A DNA stretch of 64,000 bases, taken from assembly GCF_016861975.1 (NCBI RefSeq), contig NZ_BOMB01000012.1:1-64000 (forward strand). Reading direction: 5' to 3'. Every line of letters begins with the position of its first letter. Within the stretch, counting starts at the first letter, position 1. The notes under the pieces are model-generated. The model saw only the letters and a list, made by a program, of their open reading frames with translations, made no database searches and was not told the origin of the DNA. Below, piece after piece: positions 16,961 through 25,614 of this stretch. A program made the position numbers and the translations under genes. Source of the DNA: Actinocatenispora rupis. Lineage in GTDB: Bacteria > Actinomycetota > Actinomycetes > Mycobacteriales > Micromonosporaceae.

Positions 16961-16985
16961 AATTACATGTCATCCTACATGAACA
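16961..16985. promoter_or_regulatory. Possible operator between divergent regulator genes
   Basis: CATGT-N6-ACATG is a 5-bp inverted repeat covering the ATG at 16967, and the adjacent ATTACATGTCAT is a 12-bp imperfect palindrome. The position suits MarR-type autoregulation, but the symmetry is weak. Confidence 0.35.
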
Positions 16986-17419
16986 TGGAGCGGGTCATGG
17001 ACACTCCGGAGCGCCCGATCGGGTACTGGCTGCGGCACCTCGACACCCTGATCGAACGCCGGTTCGCCGCCACCCTCGGCGATATCGGCCTCGTCCGGCG
17101 CGACTGGCAGGTGCTCAACACCGTCGCCCGGCAGCCGCGCGACCGGGCCGGGGTCGCCGCCGCGCTCGCGCCGTTCTGGACCGACGACGAGCGCGACGCC
17201 GACGGCGTACTCAGCGACCTCGCCGCGCGCGGCTGGCTCGACCTCGGCGACCCGGTCACCCTGACCGCCACCGGCCGCACCGCGTACGACGGGGTGGCGG
17301 AACGGATCGGGCGCGACCGGGAGACGCTGACCGCGGGCCTCGCGCCCGGGGAGTACGCGGAGGTGGTGCGGGTGCTGGCGGTCATGGCGGGCAACGCCGA
17401 GCGGTCCCTCGCCTGCTGA
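16967..17419 (+). CDS. Winged-helix MarR-like DNA-binding protein
   Basis: This 150-residue protein carries RPIGYWLRHLDTLIERRFAATLGDIGLVRRDWQVLNTVARQ, followed by a helix-wing region (DADGVLSDLAARGWLDLGDPVTLTATGRTAYDGVA). The layout is MarR-like with a short recognition part. The ATG at 16967 has GGGAGG 7 nt upstream; internal ATGs lie at 16979, 16985 and 16997. It is divergent from a second MarR gene, and its stop codon is inside a terminator hairpin. Confidence 0.75.
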   Translation: MSSYMNMERVMDTPERPIGYWLRHLDTLIERRFAATLGDIGLVRRDWQVLNTVARQPRDRAGVAAALAPFWTDDERDADGVLSDLAARGWLDLGDPVTLTATGRTAYDGVAERIGRDRETLTAGLAPGEYAEVVRVLAVMAGNAERSLAC

Positions 17420-17446
17420 CTTCCCTTGTCCCGCAAGGGAAGTCAG
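17416..17446. terminator. Bidirectional terminator hairpin containing both convergent stop codons
   Basis: CTGACTTCCCTTG and CAAGGGAAGTCAG form a perfect 13-bp stem with a 5-nt loop. The TGA at 17417-17419 and the opposing TCA at 17443-17445 are both part of the arms. Confidence 0.88.
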
Positions 17447-18150
17447 GTACGCAGCGCGGCGCCCAGCACGGCGGGCGCCGCCGCGAGCGACGGGCCGTAC
17501 CAGGTGAGGTGCCGGCCGGAGACCAGCGCGCACGGCAGGCCGGGGAACGACTCGGGCCCGTCGTCGGCGGTGAACCGGTACGGCTCGTCGGGCAGGACGA
17601 CGAGGTCGGGCGCGGTGGCCAGCGCGGTCGGCACGTCGACCCGCGGGTACCGGTCGTCGCCGGCCAGCGGCGGCACGACGACGCCGAGGCGGCGCAGCAC
17701 GTCCGCGGCGAACGTGTCGGAGCCCAGCCACACCCACGGCCGCCGCCACACCGGTACGACGGCGCGCCGGTCCGGCCCCGCCGGTGGCGCCGACCAGGCG
17801 CGGGCCGCGTCATCCAGCCACCCCGGCCGCGCGATCCCGAGTACGCCGAACATCTCGTCCAATGTGGACAGAGCCGTGTCGACGGTACGTGGAAAGCTGA
17901 CCCAGACGTCGATCCCGGCCGCGCGCAGCGCCTCGACGTCCTCGCGGCGGTTCTCCTCCTGGTTGGCCAGCACCAGATCCGGCTCCAGCGCCAACACGTC
18001 CGCCACCCGCGGGTACTTGCTGCCGCCGATCCGCGCGACCGCCAGCCCGGCCGGTTCGGTGCACCAGTCCGTCGCGCCGACCAGCAGCTCGGGCGCCGTG
18101 ACCGCCACCGACTCGGTCAGCGACGGCACAAGCGACACCACCCGCAGCAT
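17443..18150 (-). CDS. BtuF/helical-backbone metal-receptor-like protein without signal peptide
   Basis: This 235-residue protein matches the class III substrate-binding fold: RVVSLVPSLTESVAV, LLVGATDWCTEP, GGSKYPRVADVLALEPDLVLANQEENRREDVEAL and VWVSFPRTVDTALSTL. In the transport system this fold binds B12 or iron chelates outside the cell. Here there is no signal peptide or lipobox, so it appears cytoplasmic. Its start codon abuts the upstream stop (TAGATG), giving tight coupling to the F420 reductase gene. The ligand is unknown. Confidence 0.8.
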   Translation of the reverse strand: MLRVVSLVPSLTESVAVTAPELLVGATDWCTEPAGLAVARIGGSKYPRVADVLALEPDLVLANQEENRREDVEALRAAGIDVWVSFPRTVDTALSTLDEMFGVLGIARPGWLDDAARAWSAPPAGPDRRAVVPVWRRPWVWLGSDTFAADVLRRLGVVVPPLAGDDRYPRVDVPTALATAPDLVVLPDEPYRFTADDGPESFPGLPCALVSGRHLTWYGPSLAAAPAVLGAALRT

Positions 18151-18855
18151 CTACACGTCCGTGATCCGGATGCCGGCGTGCGCCTTGTACCGCTTGTTGA
18201 TCGCGATCAGGTTCGCGGTCAGCGCCTCGATCTGACCGGCGTTGCGCAACCGCCCCGCGTACACCCCGCGCATGCCGGTGATGCGGGCGGCGAGCGCCTG
18301 CACCGCGTCCGTCGCGGCGCGGTCGTCCCCGAGTACCAGCACGTCGGTCTCGATCTCGGCGACCCCGGGATCGGTCAGCAGCACCGCGCTGACGTGGTGG
18401 AACGCGGCCGTCACCCGGGTGTCCGGCAGCAGCGCGGCCGCCTGCTCCGCCGCACTCCCCTCCGGTACGGCGAGGGCGTGCGGGCCGCGCTGGTCGAACC
18501 CCAGCGGGTTGACGCAGTCGACCAGGATCCGCCCGGCCAGCTCGGCGCGCAGCGTGCTCAGCGTCTCCGCATGCCCCTCGTACGGCAGCGCGGCGATCAC
18601 GACGTCCGTGGCGGCGGCGAGCGCGTTGTCCCCGCCCGTCACCGTGCCGGGCACCGGCCCGCCGTCGGCGCCGGGCAGCGCGGCCAGCTCGGCCGCGGCG
18701 GCCGCGCCCCGCTCCGGGCTGCGCGAACCGAGCACGACGGACTGGCCGGCCCGCGCCAACCGGTACGCCAGGCCGCGGCCCTGCGGCCCGGTGCCACCGA
18801 GGACACCGACGGTCAGGGTGGACACGTCCGGCAGGATGCTGGAGTCGTACGGCAT
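18151..18855 (-). CDS. npdG: NADPH:coenzyme F420 oxidoreductase (NpdG/Fno-like)
   Basis: This 234-residue Rossmann protein has VGVLGGTGPQGRGLAYRLARAGQSVVLGSRSPERGAAAA (NADP site with the SRS phosphate-binding motif), VVIAALPYEGHAETL, DCVNPLGF and AFHHVSAVLL, all typical of F420-dependent NADP reductases. It moves hydride between F420 and NADP, feeding F420-dependent enzymes such as the LLM-class protein in this window. ATG 18855 is chosen; GTG 18873 is possible. The stop abuts the next start (TAGATG). Confidence 0.9.
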   Translation of the reverse strand: MPYDSSILPDVSTLTVGVLGGTGPQGRGLAYRLARAGQSVVLGSRSPERGAAAAAELAALPGADGGPVPGTVTGGDNALAAATDVVIAALPYEGHAETLSTLRAELAGRILVDCVNPLGFDQRGPHALAVPEGSAAEQAAALLPDTRVTAAFHHVSAVLLTDPGVAEIETDVLVLGDDRAATDAVQALAARITGMRGVYAGRLRNAGQIEALTANLIAINKRYKAHAGIRITDV

Positions 18856-18949
18856 GGGCCCATTCAACCGCACCGGCCGCGCCGTGGCAGCGCATCACCC
18901 CGCGACCACTGTCACACCGCCGCTCCCTGCGCGTACGCGGCGGCGCGGC

Positions 18950-20365
18950 TCAGCGGCGGAAGAGTACGCGGCGGGTGGCGGGGTCGGCCTCGACCAGGCG
19001 TACCCGGATGCGCTGGCCGACGGGCAGGTCGGTGCCCTCGCAGCGGGCGCGGACCGGCGGGTCGTCGACCGCGACCGTGCCCTCGTCGACCACGGCCACC
19101 TCGAACGTCTCGCCGACCCGCCCGGCGAGCAGGACCGCCTCGGTCAGGTCGACCACGGCACGTTCGGCCGCGGCCGCGCGCTGATCGCCCGCGGACATCA
19201 CCGGGGGCAGCCGGGCGAGCCCCTGCCGCGCCCAGTCCGGCACCTCCCGGCCCGCCGACAGCGCCAGGCACACCTCCAGCGCGTACCGGTCGACGAGGCG
19301 CCGCAGCGGCGCCGTGACGTGCGCGTACGAGGAGCCGACGCCGGCGTGGCCGGTCCGTTTCGGCGCCGTACCGTCGAAGGGGGTGTACCCGGCGCCGCGC
19401 AGCAGGCTCGCCGCCAGGTCCAGGAACGCGGCGCCGCGCGGGGTGCCCGCGTCGACGCCGGCGAGTACCTCGGCGGGGGTGGCGTCGGGCGGCCAGTCGA
19501 TGCCGAGCGCGTGCGCGCCGGCGCGGACCCGGGAGACGTCCGCCGGCTGCGCCGCCGGCAGCGTACGCAGCACGCCGACGCCGCCGGCCAGCATGATCTC
19601 CGCCGCGCACATCCCCGTCAACAGCGACACCTGCGCGTTGTACTCCTCGATCGGCGCCGCGGAGCGCAGCACCAGGCGCCAGCCCGTACCGTCCGGCTCG
19701 ACCTCGGCCTCCGGCGCGTTCAGCTCGATGGCGCCGCGGCCGATCGCCGCCGCCCGGCGCAGCCGCCCCACCTCGGGCAGCAGCGCGATCTCCGCGGGCA
19801 GCCCGCCGTCCGCCACCGCCCGCGCCATCGCCGGGTAGTCGAGCTGCGCGCGCGAGCGCACCACCACCCGCTCCAGGCGTACGTCGGTGGGTTCGGCGGC
19901 GTCGTCCAGGTCGATCGTCCACAGCAGCGCCGGACGGTCCACGCCGGGCAGCAGGCTCGCCGCACCCTCGCTGAGTACCGCGGGATGCAGCGGCACCCGG
20001 GCGTCCGGGAAGTAGATCGTCTGCGACCGGCGCCACGCCTCGCCGTCCAGCGCGCCGCCCGGCGCGACGAACGAGGCCACGTCCGCGATCGCGTAGTGCA
20101 GCCGGTACCCGCCGCGCCGCCGGACCAGCCCCATCGCCTGGTCCAGGTCCCGCGAGCCGACCGGATCGAGCGTCACCAGCGGTACGTCCGTGCGGTCCCG
20201 CGCGGGCGGCCGGCCCGCGGTCGCCGCCTCCTCGGCGGCGCGCCGCACCTCGGGCGGGAACTCGTCGGGCAGTTCCAGCTCGCGGCGCAGCGCGCCGAAG
20301 TCGATCCGCGGCGCGTGGATCCTGGCTCTCTGTACCCCTCGGGTCACCACCCGAGTAGTCTCCAC
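18950..20365 (-). CDS. RNB-domain 3'-5' exoribonuclease (RNase II/R family)
   Basis: This 471-residue protein has the RNB catalytic core: VTLDPVGSRDLDQAMGLVRRRGGYRLHYAIADVASFV with the clustered Asp ligands, IYFPDARVPLHPAVLSEGAASLLP, and HAGVGSSYAHVTAPLRRLVDRY. A short C-terminal beta domain (about 415-471) may be a small OB fold, but N-terminal cold-shock domains and a full S1 domain are missing, so it is a short actinobacterial form. It degrades RNA from the 3' end. GTG 20365 is the likely start. It lies next to the histone-like gene on the same strand. Confidence 0.9.
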   Translation of the reverse strand: METTRVVTRGVQRARIHAPRIDFGALRRELELPDEFPPEVRRAAEEAATAGRPPARDRTDVPLVTLDPVGSRDLDQAMGLVRRRGGYRLHYAIADVASFVAPGGALDGEAWRRSQTIYFPDARVPLHPAVLSEGAASLLPGVDRPALLWTIDLDDAAEPTDVRLERVVVRSRAQLDYPAMARAVADGGLPAEIALLPEVGRLRRAAAIGRGAIELNAPEAEVEPDGTGWRLVLRSAAPIEEYNAQVSLLTGMCAAEIMLAGGVGVLRTLPAAQPADVSRVRAGAHALGIDWPPDATPAEVLAGVDAGTPRGAAFLDLAASLLRGAGYTPFDGTAPKRTGHAGVGSSYAHVTAPLRRLVDRYALEVCLALSAGREVPDWARQGLARLPPVMSAGDQRAAAAERAVVDLTEAVLLAGRVGETFEVAVVDEGTVAVDDPPVRARCEGTDLPVGQRIRVRLVEADPATRRVLFRR

Positions 20366-20399
20366 CCGCCGCGGCGACCCTGCCAGGATCCGTGCCCCG

Positions 20400-21929
20400 T
20401 CACCGGGTTCGCGACGCCCCGGTACGACGCGCCGTCGCCCGCTTCGTGGCGGTCTTGCGCGGTGTGGCGGACTTCTTCGCCACCGTACGGCCCGTGCGCC
20501 GCGCGGTGGTCCGCGTACTCCGCCGCGCCACCGTCCGCCTCGCCGCCGGCCGCGCCGCCGCCCGCTTCACCGCCGGCCGCCGCGACGCCGTCGTCCGCGC
20601 CGCCCCCGCAGCCTTCCGTACGCCAGCCTTCCGCGCCGGCGTACGCGCCGCGGTCGTCCTGGCCCCGGTCGTCCTGGCCCCGGTCGCCGCCTTCCGCGCC
20701 GGCGCGCGCTTGGCGGTACCGGTCCGGCCGGCCGGTGCCCGTTTCGTGGCGCGGGCCGCGGATTTCCGTACGGTCGCGGTCTTCTTCGCCGCGGACTTCC
20801 GCGCGGTCGCCGTCTTCCGCGCCGCGGTCGTCTTCCGCGCGGCCGTCGTCTTCCGCGCCGCGGTCGACTTGCGGGCCGGCGCCCGCTTCGCGGTCGTCTT
20901 GCGTGCGGCCGTCTTGCGGGCCGGCGCCCGCTTCGCCGGCGCCCGCTTGGCCGCCGTGTTCCGCGCCGGCGCCGTCTTCCGCGTGGCCGTCTTCCGCGCG
21001 GAGGCCGTCTTGCGGGCCGCGGTGGTGCGTTTGGCCGCCGTCCCGCGTGCCGCGGTCTTCTTGGCGGCCGTCTTCCTGGCCGCGGTCTTACGCGCGGCCG
21101 TCGTCTTACGTGCGGCCGTCGTCTTGCGCGCGGTCGTCTTCTTGGCGGCGGTCTTGCGCGCGGTCGTCTTGCGCGGCCGCGCCGCCGCGGTCGTACGCGA
21201 CGTGGCCGTCTTACGGGCCGGCGCCTTCTTCGCCGCCGTGCGCGTGGCCGGCGCCTTCTTCGCGGTGGTGCGCTTCGCCGCAGTGGTGCGCTTCGCCGCG
21301 GTCTTCTTCGCCGCGGTGGTGCGCTTCGCCGCGGTCTTCTTCGCGGTGGCCTTGCGCGCCCCGGTCGCCTTCGTGGCGGCGGTCTTCCGCGCCGTCGTCT
21401 TGCGCGCGGTCGTCTTGCGTGCCGGCGCCTTCTTCGCCGCCGTACTCTTCCGCGCCGTCGTCTTGCGCGCGGCGGTACTGCGGACCGCGGTCGCCTTCTT
21501 GGCCGGTGCCCGCTTCGCGGTGGTCTTGCGCGCCGGTGCCGTCTTCCGCGCGGTGGTCGTCTTACGAGCCGCCGTCGTCTTGCGGGCTGCCGTCGTCTTG
21601 CGCGCCGGCGCCTTCTTCGCGGTCGTCTTCCGCGCCGTGGTGGCCTTCCGCGCGGTCGTCGTCTTGCGGGCCGCGGTCGTCTTGCGGGCCGCGGTGGCGC
21701 GGGTGGCCGTCTTGCGGGCCGGCGCCTTCTTCGCGGTGGTCTTCCGCGCCGGCGCGGTCTTCCGTGCCGCCGTCGCGCGCTTCGCGGGCGCGCGCTTCGC
21801 CGTCGTCGTACGCGAGGTCGTGGTCTTCTTCGCCGTCTTGCGCGCGGGTGTCGCCTTTCGCGCGGCGGTCTTGCGTGCGGGCGCGGCCTTACGGGTCGCG
21901 GAACCGGTGGTCTTCGTCGCTGTCGCCAT
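20400..21929 (-). CDS. Histone H1-like Lys/Ala/Arg/Thr-repeat protein
   Basis: This 509-residue protein is built almost wholly from Lys, Arg, Ala and Thr in motifs such as ARKTTAARKT, AKRAPA and KKAPARKT. There is no folded domain. It resembles the basic tails of eukaryotic histone H1 and of actinobacterial HupS-type proteins, but no HU domain is attached and the length is unusual. Very strong positive charge implies DNA or polyanion binding, so a nucleoid-compacting role is likely (inference). The ATG at 21929 follows GGGGGAGACGGGAAAC. A long open frame on the other strand is a mirror of the repeat composition. Internal DNA repeats invite length variation. Confidence 0.85.
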   Translation of the reverse strand: MATATKTTGSATRKAAPARKTAARKATPARKTAKKTTTSRTTTAKRAPAKRATAARKTAPARKTTAKKAPARKTATRATAARKTTAARKTTTARKATTARKTTAKKAPARKTTAARKTTAARKTTTARKTAPARKTTAKRAPAKKATAVRSTAARKTTARKSTAAKKAPARKTTARKTTARKTAATKATGARKATAKKTAAKRTTAAKKTAAKRTTAAKRTTAKKAPATRTAAKKAPARKTATSRTTAAARPRKTTARKTAAKKTTARKTTAARKTTAARKTAARKTAAKKTAARGTAAKRTTAARKTASARKTATRKTAPARNTAAKRAPAKRAPARKTAARKTTAKRAPARKSTAARKTTAARKTTAARKTATARKSAAKKTATVRKSAARATKRAPAGRTGTAKRAPARKAATGARTTGARTTAARTPARKAGVRKAAGAARTTASRRPAVKRAAARPAARRTVARRSTRTTARRTGRTVAKKSATPRKTATKRATARRTGASRTR

Positions 21930-22122
21930 GTTTCCCGTCTCCCCCTTGTCGGGCCCCGGGCAGTGTCCGGCGAATCCGTTTCGCCGGTGCCCGTGGTCCG
22001 TGACGAGTTGCCTTTACGGCTACTGGTGACCGTCTGAAGTTGTGGTTATGTCGTCGGGCGCCGACGCGTCGCGTCGTTCATGGTTACCGGTGTCCGCGGC
22101 GCGTCCGTGATGCCATCGGCGG

Positions 22123-22326
22123 CTACTCCGCCGATCCCCTCCAGCGGGCATCTTCGGCGTCCCACTCGTCGTTTCGTTGCTGGACCTGCTCCAGAGCGTC
22201 GGTGGCTGCTTCCCGTGTCGGGTACGGCCCGAGCAGGAAACGCACCGGGCACTTCGAGTCGTCCGACTCGACCCGCTGATGCCGCAGGCACCAGTAGTAG
22301 CGCGGCGGTTCACCACTGTCACTCAT
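22123..22326 (-). CDS. Small conserved actinobacterial protein (67 aa)
   Basis: The protein has an ordered N-terminal part with [36 protein letters not shown], followed by a helix [17 protein letters not shown]. Two spaced cysteines and the [14 protein letters not shown] pattern match small actinobacterial proteins of unknown function that I recognise by type. ATG 22326 is the only start that fits; the upstream frame is out of codon bias. It lies between the histone-like gene and the IclR gene. It may bind metal through Cys and His, but this is untested. Confidence 0.75.
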   Translation of the reverse strand: MSDSGEPPRYYWCLRHQRVESDDSKCPVRFLLGPYPTREAATDALEQVQQRNDEWDAEDARWRGSAE

Positions 22327-22475
22327 GTGTCCACTGTGCACCCTGCACCCGCATCGCGCTACTGCTTCGGGATATTCGTTCTTCCCACGGTCCACTGTGG
22401 CCGATAGGCGTCCCGGGGCTGGCGCGTGCATTTCCTTGCGCCGAAAGGGAATTCGCCCGCGTCGATGCCGAACGG

Positions 22476-23273
22476 TCATTCCCGGTTCGCGGACAACGCC
22501 GCGCCCATGCGGGACGCGACGCGTGTCAACTGCGGTACGAACCGTTCGATCGCGGTGTCGGTGATGCGGCCCGACGGACCGGAAACGGAGACCGCCATCG
22601 CGCGCGGTGCGGCCGGAATCGCGACGGCGAGGCACCGTACGCCGGTTTCCTGCTCCTCGTCGTCCACCGCGTACCCGCGCAGCCGTACCTGTGCGAGGTG
22701 GGTGAGCATCGCGGCCGGATCGGTGAGCGTCGCCGCCGTACGCGCGGGCATTCCGGTGCGGGACAACAGATCCCGTACGTCGGCGTCGGGCAGGTTGGCG
22801 AGCAGCGCCTTGCCGACCGCGGTCGCGTGCGGCGGTACCCGGCGGCCCGGTTCGGTGAACATGCGCATCTGGTGCCGGCCGGCCGCCTGCGTCACGTACA
22901 CCATCTCGTCGCCGTCGAGCAGTGCGAGGTTCGTCGTCTCACCGGTGGCGTCGCGCAGTTCCGCGAGGTACGGCTCGGCCCAGCCGCCGAGGAGTGTCGC
23001 GGCGCGTTCGCCGAGGAACACGAGCCGCGGACCGAGCGTGTACCGCCGGGACGGTTCCTGCCGCACGTACCCGTAGCGCACGAGGCTGCGGATGAGCCGG
23101 TGCGCGGTGGGTGCGGCGAGTCCGGTGGCGGCGGCGAGGTCGGACAACGTACGCGGGGTGTCGGCGTCGCCGAGCGCGTCGAGCAGCCGCAGCGTGCGGT
23201 CGACCGACTGCACGCCGCCGCGCTCGGTCTCCGCACCGGACCGTGTGCGGTCGGCCGCCGGTTCCGCGCTCAT
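22476..23273 (-). CDS. IclR-family transcriptional regulator next to malate synthase
   Basis: This 265-residue protein has an N-terminal winged helix ([46 protein letters not shown]) and a C-terminal effector domain (about 90-260) ending [19 protein letters not shown]. It is divergent from malate synthase, with two IclR-box-like sites between, so control of the glyoxylate enzyme is the simplest reading. ATG 23273 has GAGGTGG upstream; the very long frame through 25112 is the antisense of aceB. Confidence 0.9.
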   Translation of the reverse strand: MSAEPAADRTRSGAETERGGVQSVDRTLRLLDALGDADTPRTLSDLAAATGLAAPTAHRLIRSLVRYGYVRQEPSRRYTLGPRLVFLGERAATLLGGWAEPYLAELRDATGETTNLALLDGDEMVYVTQAAGRHQMRMFTEPGRRVPPHATAVGKALLANLPDADVRDLLSRTGMPARTAATLTDPAAMLTHLAQVRLRGYAVDDEEQETGVRCLAVAIPAAPRAMAVSVSGPSGRITDTAIERFVPQLTRVASRMGAALSANRE

Positions 23274-23290
23274 CCGGGCCACCTCGCTTC

Positions 23291-23390
23291 GCTCGTCGCC
23301 GTTCCCGTTGCCGTGACTCCCGTTTCGCGGGTTCCCGTTGCACGGGTTCCCGTTGTCGTGGGCCGGGTTGGGCCCGTTCCGGTTGTCCGT
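23291..23390. repeat. Short GGGTTCCCGTTG-type repeats between iclR and aceB
   Basis: CGCGGGTTCCCGTTG (23326-23340) and CACGGGTTCCCGTTG (23341-23355) are adjacent 15-bp copies, with more degenerate copies on both sides (for example GTTCCCGTTGCCG near 23301). They lie just upstream of the IclR start. Confidence 0.7.
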
Positions 23391-23414
23391 GGCCACCGCC
23401 CCGGGTATGTTGCG

Positions 23415-23445
23415 GGAAGTATTCCACATCAGGGAAGCACATTCC
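23415..23445. promoter_or_regulatory. Two IclR-box-like sites upstream of malate synthase
   Basis: GGAAGTATTCC at 23415-23425 and GGAAGCACATTCC at 23433-23445 are inverted GGAA/TTCC pairs, 19 bp apart. The second has the same half-site spacing as the E. coli IclR box (GGAA-N5-TTCC). They lie 24-54 bp before the aceB ATG. Confidence 0.6.
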
Positions 23446-23468
23446 ACATCACGAAATTGGAGCGGGCC

Positions 23469-25073
23469 ATGACGACGATGGCGACGCCCGACGGGGTCGA
23501 GGTCACCGGACCGATCGGCGATCGGTACGACGAGGTGCTCACCGCGGAGGCGCTGGGCCTGCTGGCCGACCTGCACCGCCGCTTCGACGCGCGCCGGCGC
23601 GAACTGCTCGCCGCCCGCGCCGACCAGCAACGCCGGCTGCACGCGGGCGAACTGCTCGACTTCGCCGCCGACACCGCCGACGTGCGTACCGGGGAGTGGA
23701 CCGTCGCGCCGCCCGCGCCCGGCCTCGTCGACCGGCGGGTCGAGATCACCGGCCCCACCGACCGCAAGATGACCGTCAACGCGCTCAACTCGGGCGCGAA
23801 GGTGTGGCTCGCCGACTTCGAGGACGCGAACACGCCGCTGTGGCCGAACATGGTCGAGGGCCAGCTCAACCTGCGCGACGCGCTCGACCGCACCATCGAC
23901 TTCACCAGCCCCGAGGGCAAGCGGTACGAGCTGGGTGACGACCTGGCGACCATCGTGGTCCGGCCGCGCGGCTGGCACCTGCCCGAGAAGCACGTCCTGG
24001 TCGACGGCGAGCGCGTCTCCGGCAGCCTCTTCGACTTCACCCTGTACCTGGTGGGCTGCGCGCGGCGGCAGCTCGACCACGGCCGCGGCCCGTACTACTA
24101 CCTGCCGAAGATGGAGAGCCACCTGGAGGCGCGGCTCTGGAACGACGTGTTCTCGCACGCCGAGGACGCGCTCGGGTTCCCCCGCGGCACGGTGCGCGCC
24201 ACGGTGCTCATCGAGACGATCCCGGCCGCGTTCCGCATGGAGGAGATCCTGTACGAGCTGCGCGAGCACTCCGCGGGCCTCAACGCCGGCCGCTGGGACT
24301 ACCTGTTCAGCATCATCAAGAAGTTCCGCAGCCGCGGCGCCGACTTCCTGCTCCCGGACCGGAACGCGGTGACGATGACCGCGCCGTTCATGCGGGCGTA
24401 CACGGAGCTGCTGGTGCGGACGTGCCACAAGCGCGGGGCGCACGCGATCGGCGGGATGGCCGCGTTCATCCCGAGCCGCCGCGACCCAGAGGTGAACGCG
24501 ACCGCCCTGGCCAAGGTGCGCGCCGACAAGGAACGCGAGGCCGGCGACGGGTTCGACGGCTCGTGGGTCGCCCACCCCGACCTGGTACCGGTGTGCCGCG
24601 AGGTGTTCGACGGCGTGCTCGGCGACCGGCCCAACCAGCTCGCCCGTACCCGGGACGAGGTGACGGTCACCGGCGCCCAGCTGCTCGACGTCGCCGCCAC
24701 GCCCGGCGCGAAGACGCTCGACGGGCTGCGCAACGCGGTCAGCGTCGCCCTCCGGTACCTGGCGGCGTGGCTCGGCGGGTCCGGCGCCGTCGCCATCTTC
24801 AACCTGATGGAGGACGCCGCCACCGCGGAGATCTCGCGGTCGCAGATCTGGCAGTGGCTGCACAACGACGTCACGCTGGACGGCGGCGAGAAGGTCACCC
24901 GCGAGCTGGTCGAGCGGGTCGTCGAGGAGGCGCTGGCCGAGATCCGCGCCGAGGCCGGCCCCCGCTACGACGAGCCCGGGTACGCCGCGGCCCGCGACCT
25001 GTTCGTCGAGGTGGCGCTCGCCGACGACTTCGTCGACTTCCTCACCCTCCCCGCGTACGAGCGGATGCCCTGA
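23469..25073 (+). CDS. aceB: Malate synthase A
   Basis: This 534-residue enzyme condenses glyoxylate and acetyl-CoA to malate in the glyoxylate shunt. It is the A-type length. Diagnostic regions are [94 protein letters not shown] and [10 protein letters not shown]. Start ATG 23469 follows GGAGCGGG; ATG 23478 is also possible. It is divergent from an IclR regulator. No isocitrate lyase gene is in the window. Confidence 0.95.
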   Translation: MTTMATPDGVEVTGPIGDRYDEVLTAEALGLLADLHRRFDARRRELLAARADQQRRLHAGELLDFAADTADVRTGEWTVAPPAPGLVDRRVEITGPTDRKMTVNALNSGAKVWLADFEDANTPLWPNMVEGQLNLRDALDRTIDFTSPEGKRYELGDDLATIVVRPRGWHLPEKHVLVDGERVSGSLFDFTLYLVGCARRQLDHGRGPYYYLPKMESHLEARLWNDVFSHAEDALGFPRGTVRATVLIETIPAAFRMEEILYELREHSAGLNAGRWDYLFSIIKKFRSRGADFLLPDRNAVTMTAPFMRAYTELLVRTCHKRGAHAIGGMAAFIPSRRDPEVNATALAKVRADKEREAGDGFDGSWVAHPDLVPVCREVFDGVLGDRPNQLARTRDEVTVTGAQLLDVAATPGAKTLDGLRNAVSVALRYLAAWLGGSGAVAIFNLMEDAATAEISRSQIWQWLHNDVTLDGGEKVTRELVERVVEEALAEIRAEAGPRYDEPGYAAARDLFVEVALADDFVDFLTLPAYERMP

Positions 25074-25155
25074 GGCGCAACGCTTCCGCGCGCGGGACGC
25101 CCGTCGGCGCAAAGGGGTCGGGCGGACCGCACCGGTCGGCGCCGGTACGAACCGG

Positions 25156-25470
25156 TCACGGGTTCCAGCCGGGCGTGTCCGCCACGGGATCGGTCGGCGG
25201 CGCGGCGTTCGGCGGCGGACCGGCGGCGGGCGGCGGTGCCGGCTGGCCCGGCGGGAGCGGCCAACCGCCGGCCGGCCGCGGCGACTCCCGGTACAGCACG
25301 GCGTGCACCTCCCGCAGGTGCTCGACGCTCAGCATGGTGACGAGCCGCCACCCGAACCGCTGCAGGTACTCGGCCGCCATCAGCGCCCACGCCACGTGCG
25401 GATCCCGGTCCCCCACGACCGACAGGTAGTTGTGCGGGTAGCCGTCGAGCAGGGCGGTACGGTCCAGCAC
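25156..25470 (-). CDS. Small conserved-looking protein with Pro-rich tail, start uncertain
   Basis: The frame encodes LDRTALLDGYPHNYLSVVGDRDPHVAWALMAAEYLQRFGWRLVTMLSVEHLREVHAVLYR, which looks like an ordered alpha/beta domain, then a Pro/Ala-rich tail. Protein-like sequence (WIGLNRAVLASGV) continues upstream of the first usable GTG (25470) to about 25570, but I find no start codon there. Either a non-standard start is used or the 5' end was lost. It converges with aceB (stops 82 bp apart), and its upstream end adjoins the divergent NUDIX gene. Function unknown. Confidence 0.5.
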   Translation of the reverse strand: MLDRTALLDGYPHNYLSVVGDRDPHVAWALMAAEYLQRFGWRLVTMLSVEHLREVHAVLYRESPRPAGGWPLPPGQPAPPPAAGPPPNAAPPTDPVADTPGWNP

Positions 25471-25614
25471 GCCGGACGCCAGTACGGCGCGGTTGAGCCC
25501 GATCCACTGCGGGGCCTGACGCCGGGCACGGTAGGCGACAACCGCCAGAACACCACCCCCGCCGGTACGACGGGGCCGGCTCGGTACGGTGACGCGGGCG
25601 CAAGGGAGGACACG

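Noticed and set aside
20392-22029. 545-codon open frame on the plus strand opposite the histone-like gene
   Set aside because: It mirrors the repeat composition of the minus-strand gene and gives Arg/Ala/Val/Phe-rich nonsense. The minus strand has a good start, ribosome binding site and sensible protein composition.
22476-25112. 878-codon frame spanning iclR and the antisense of malate synthase
   Set aside because: Only the 22476-23273 part encodes IclR motifs; the rest is the antisense of aceB, which has strong family motifs on the plus strand.
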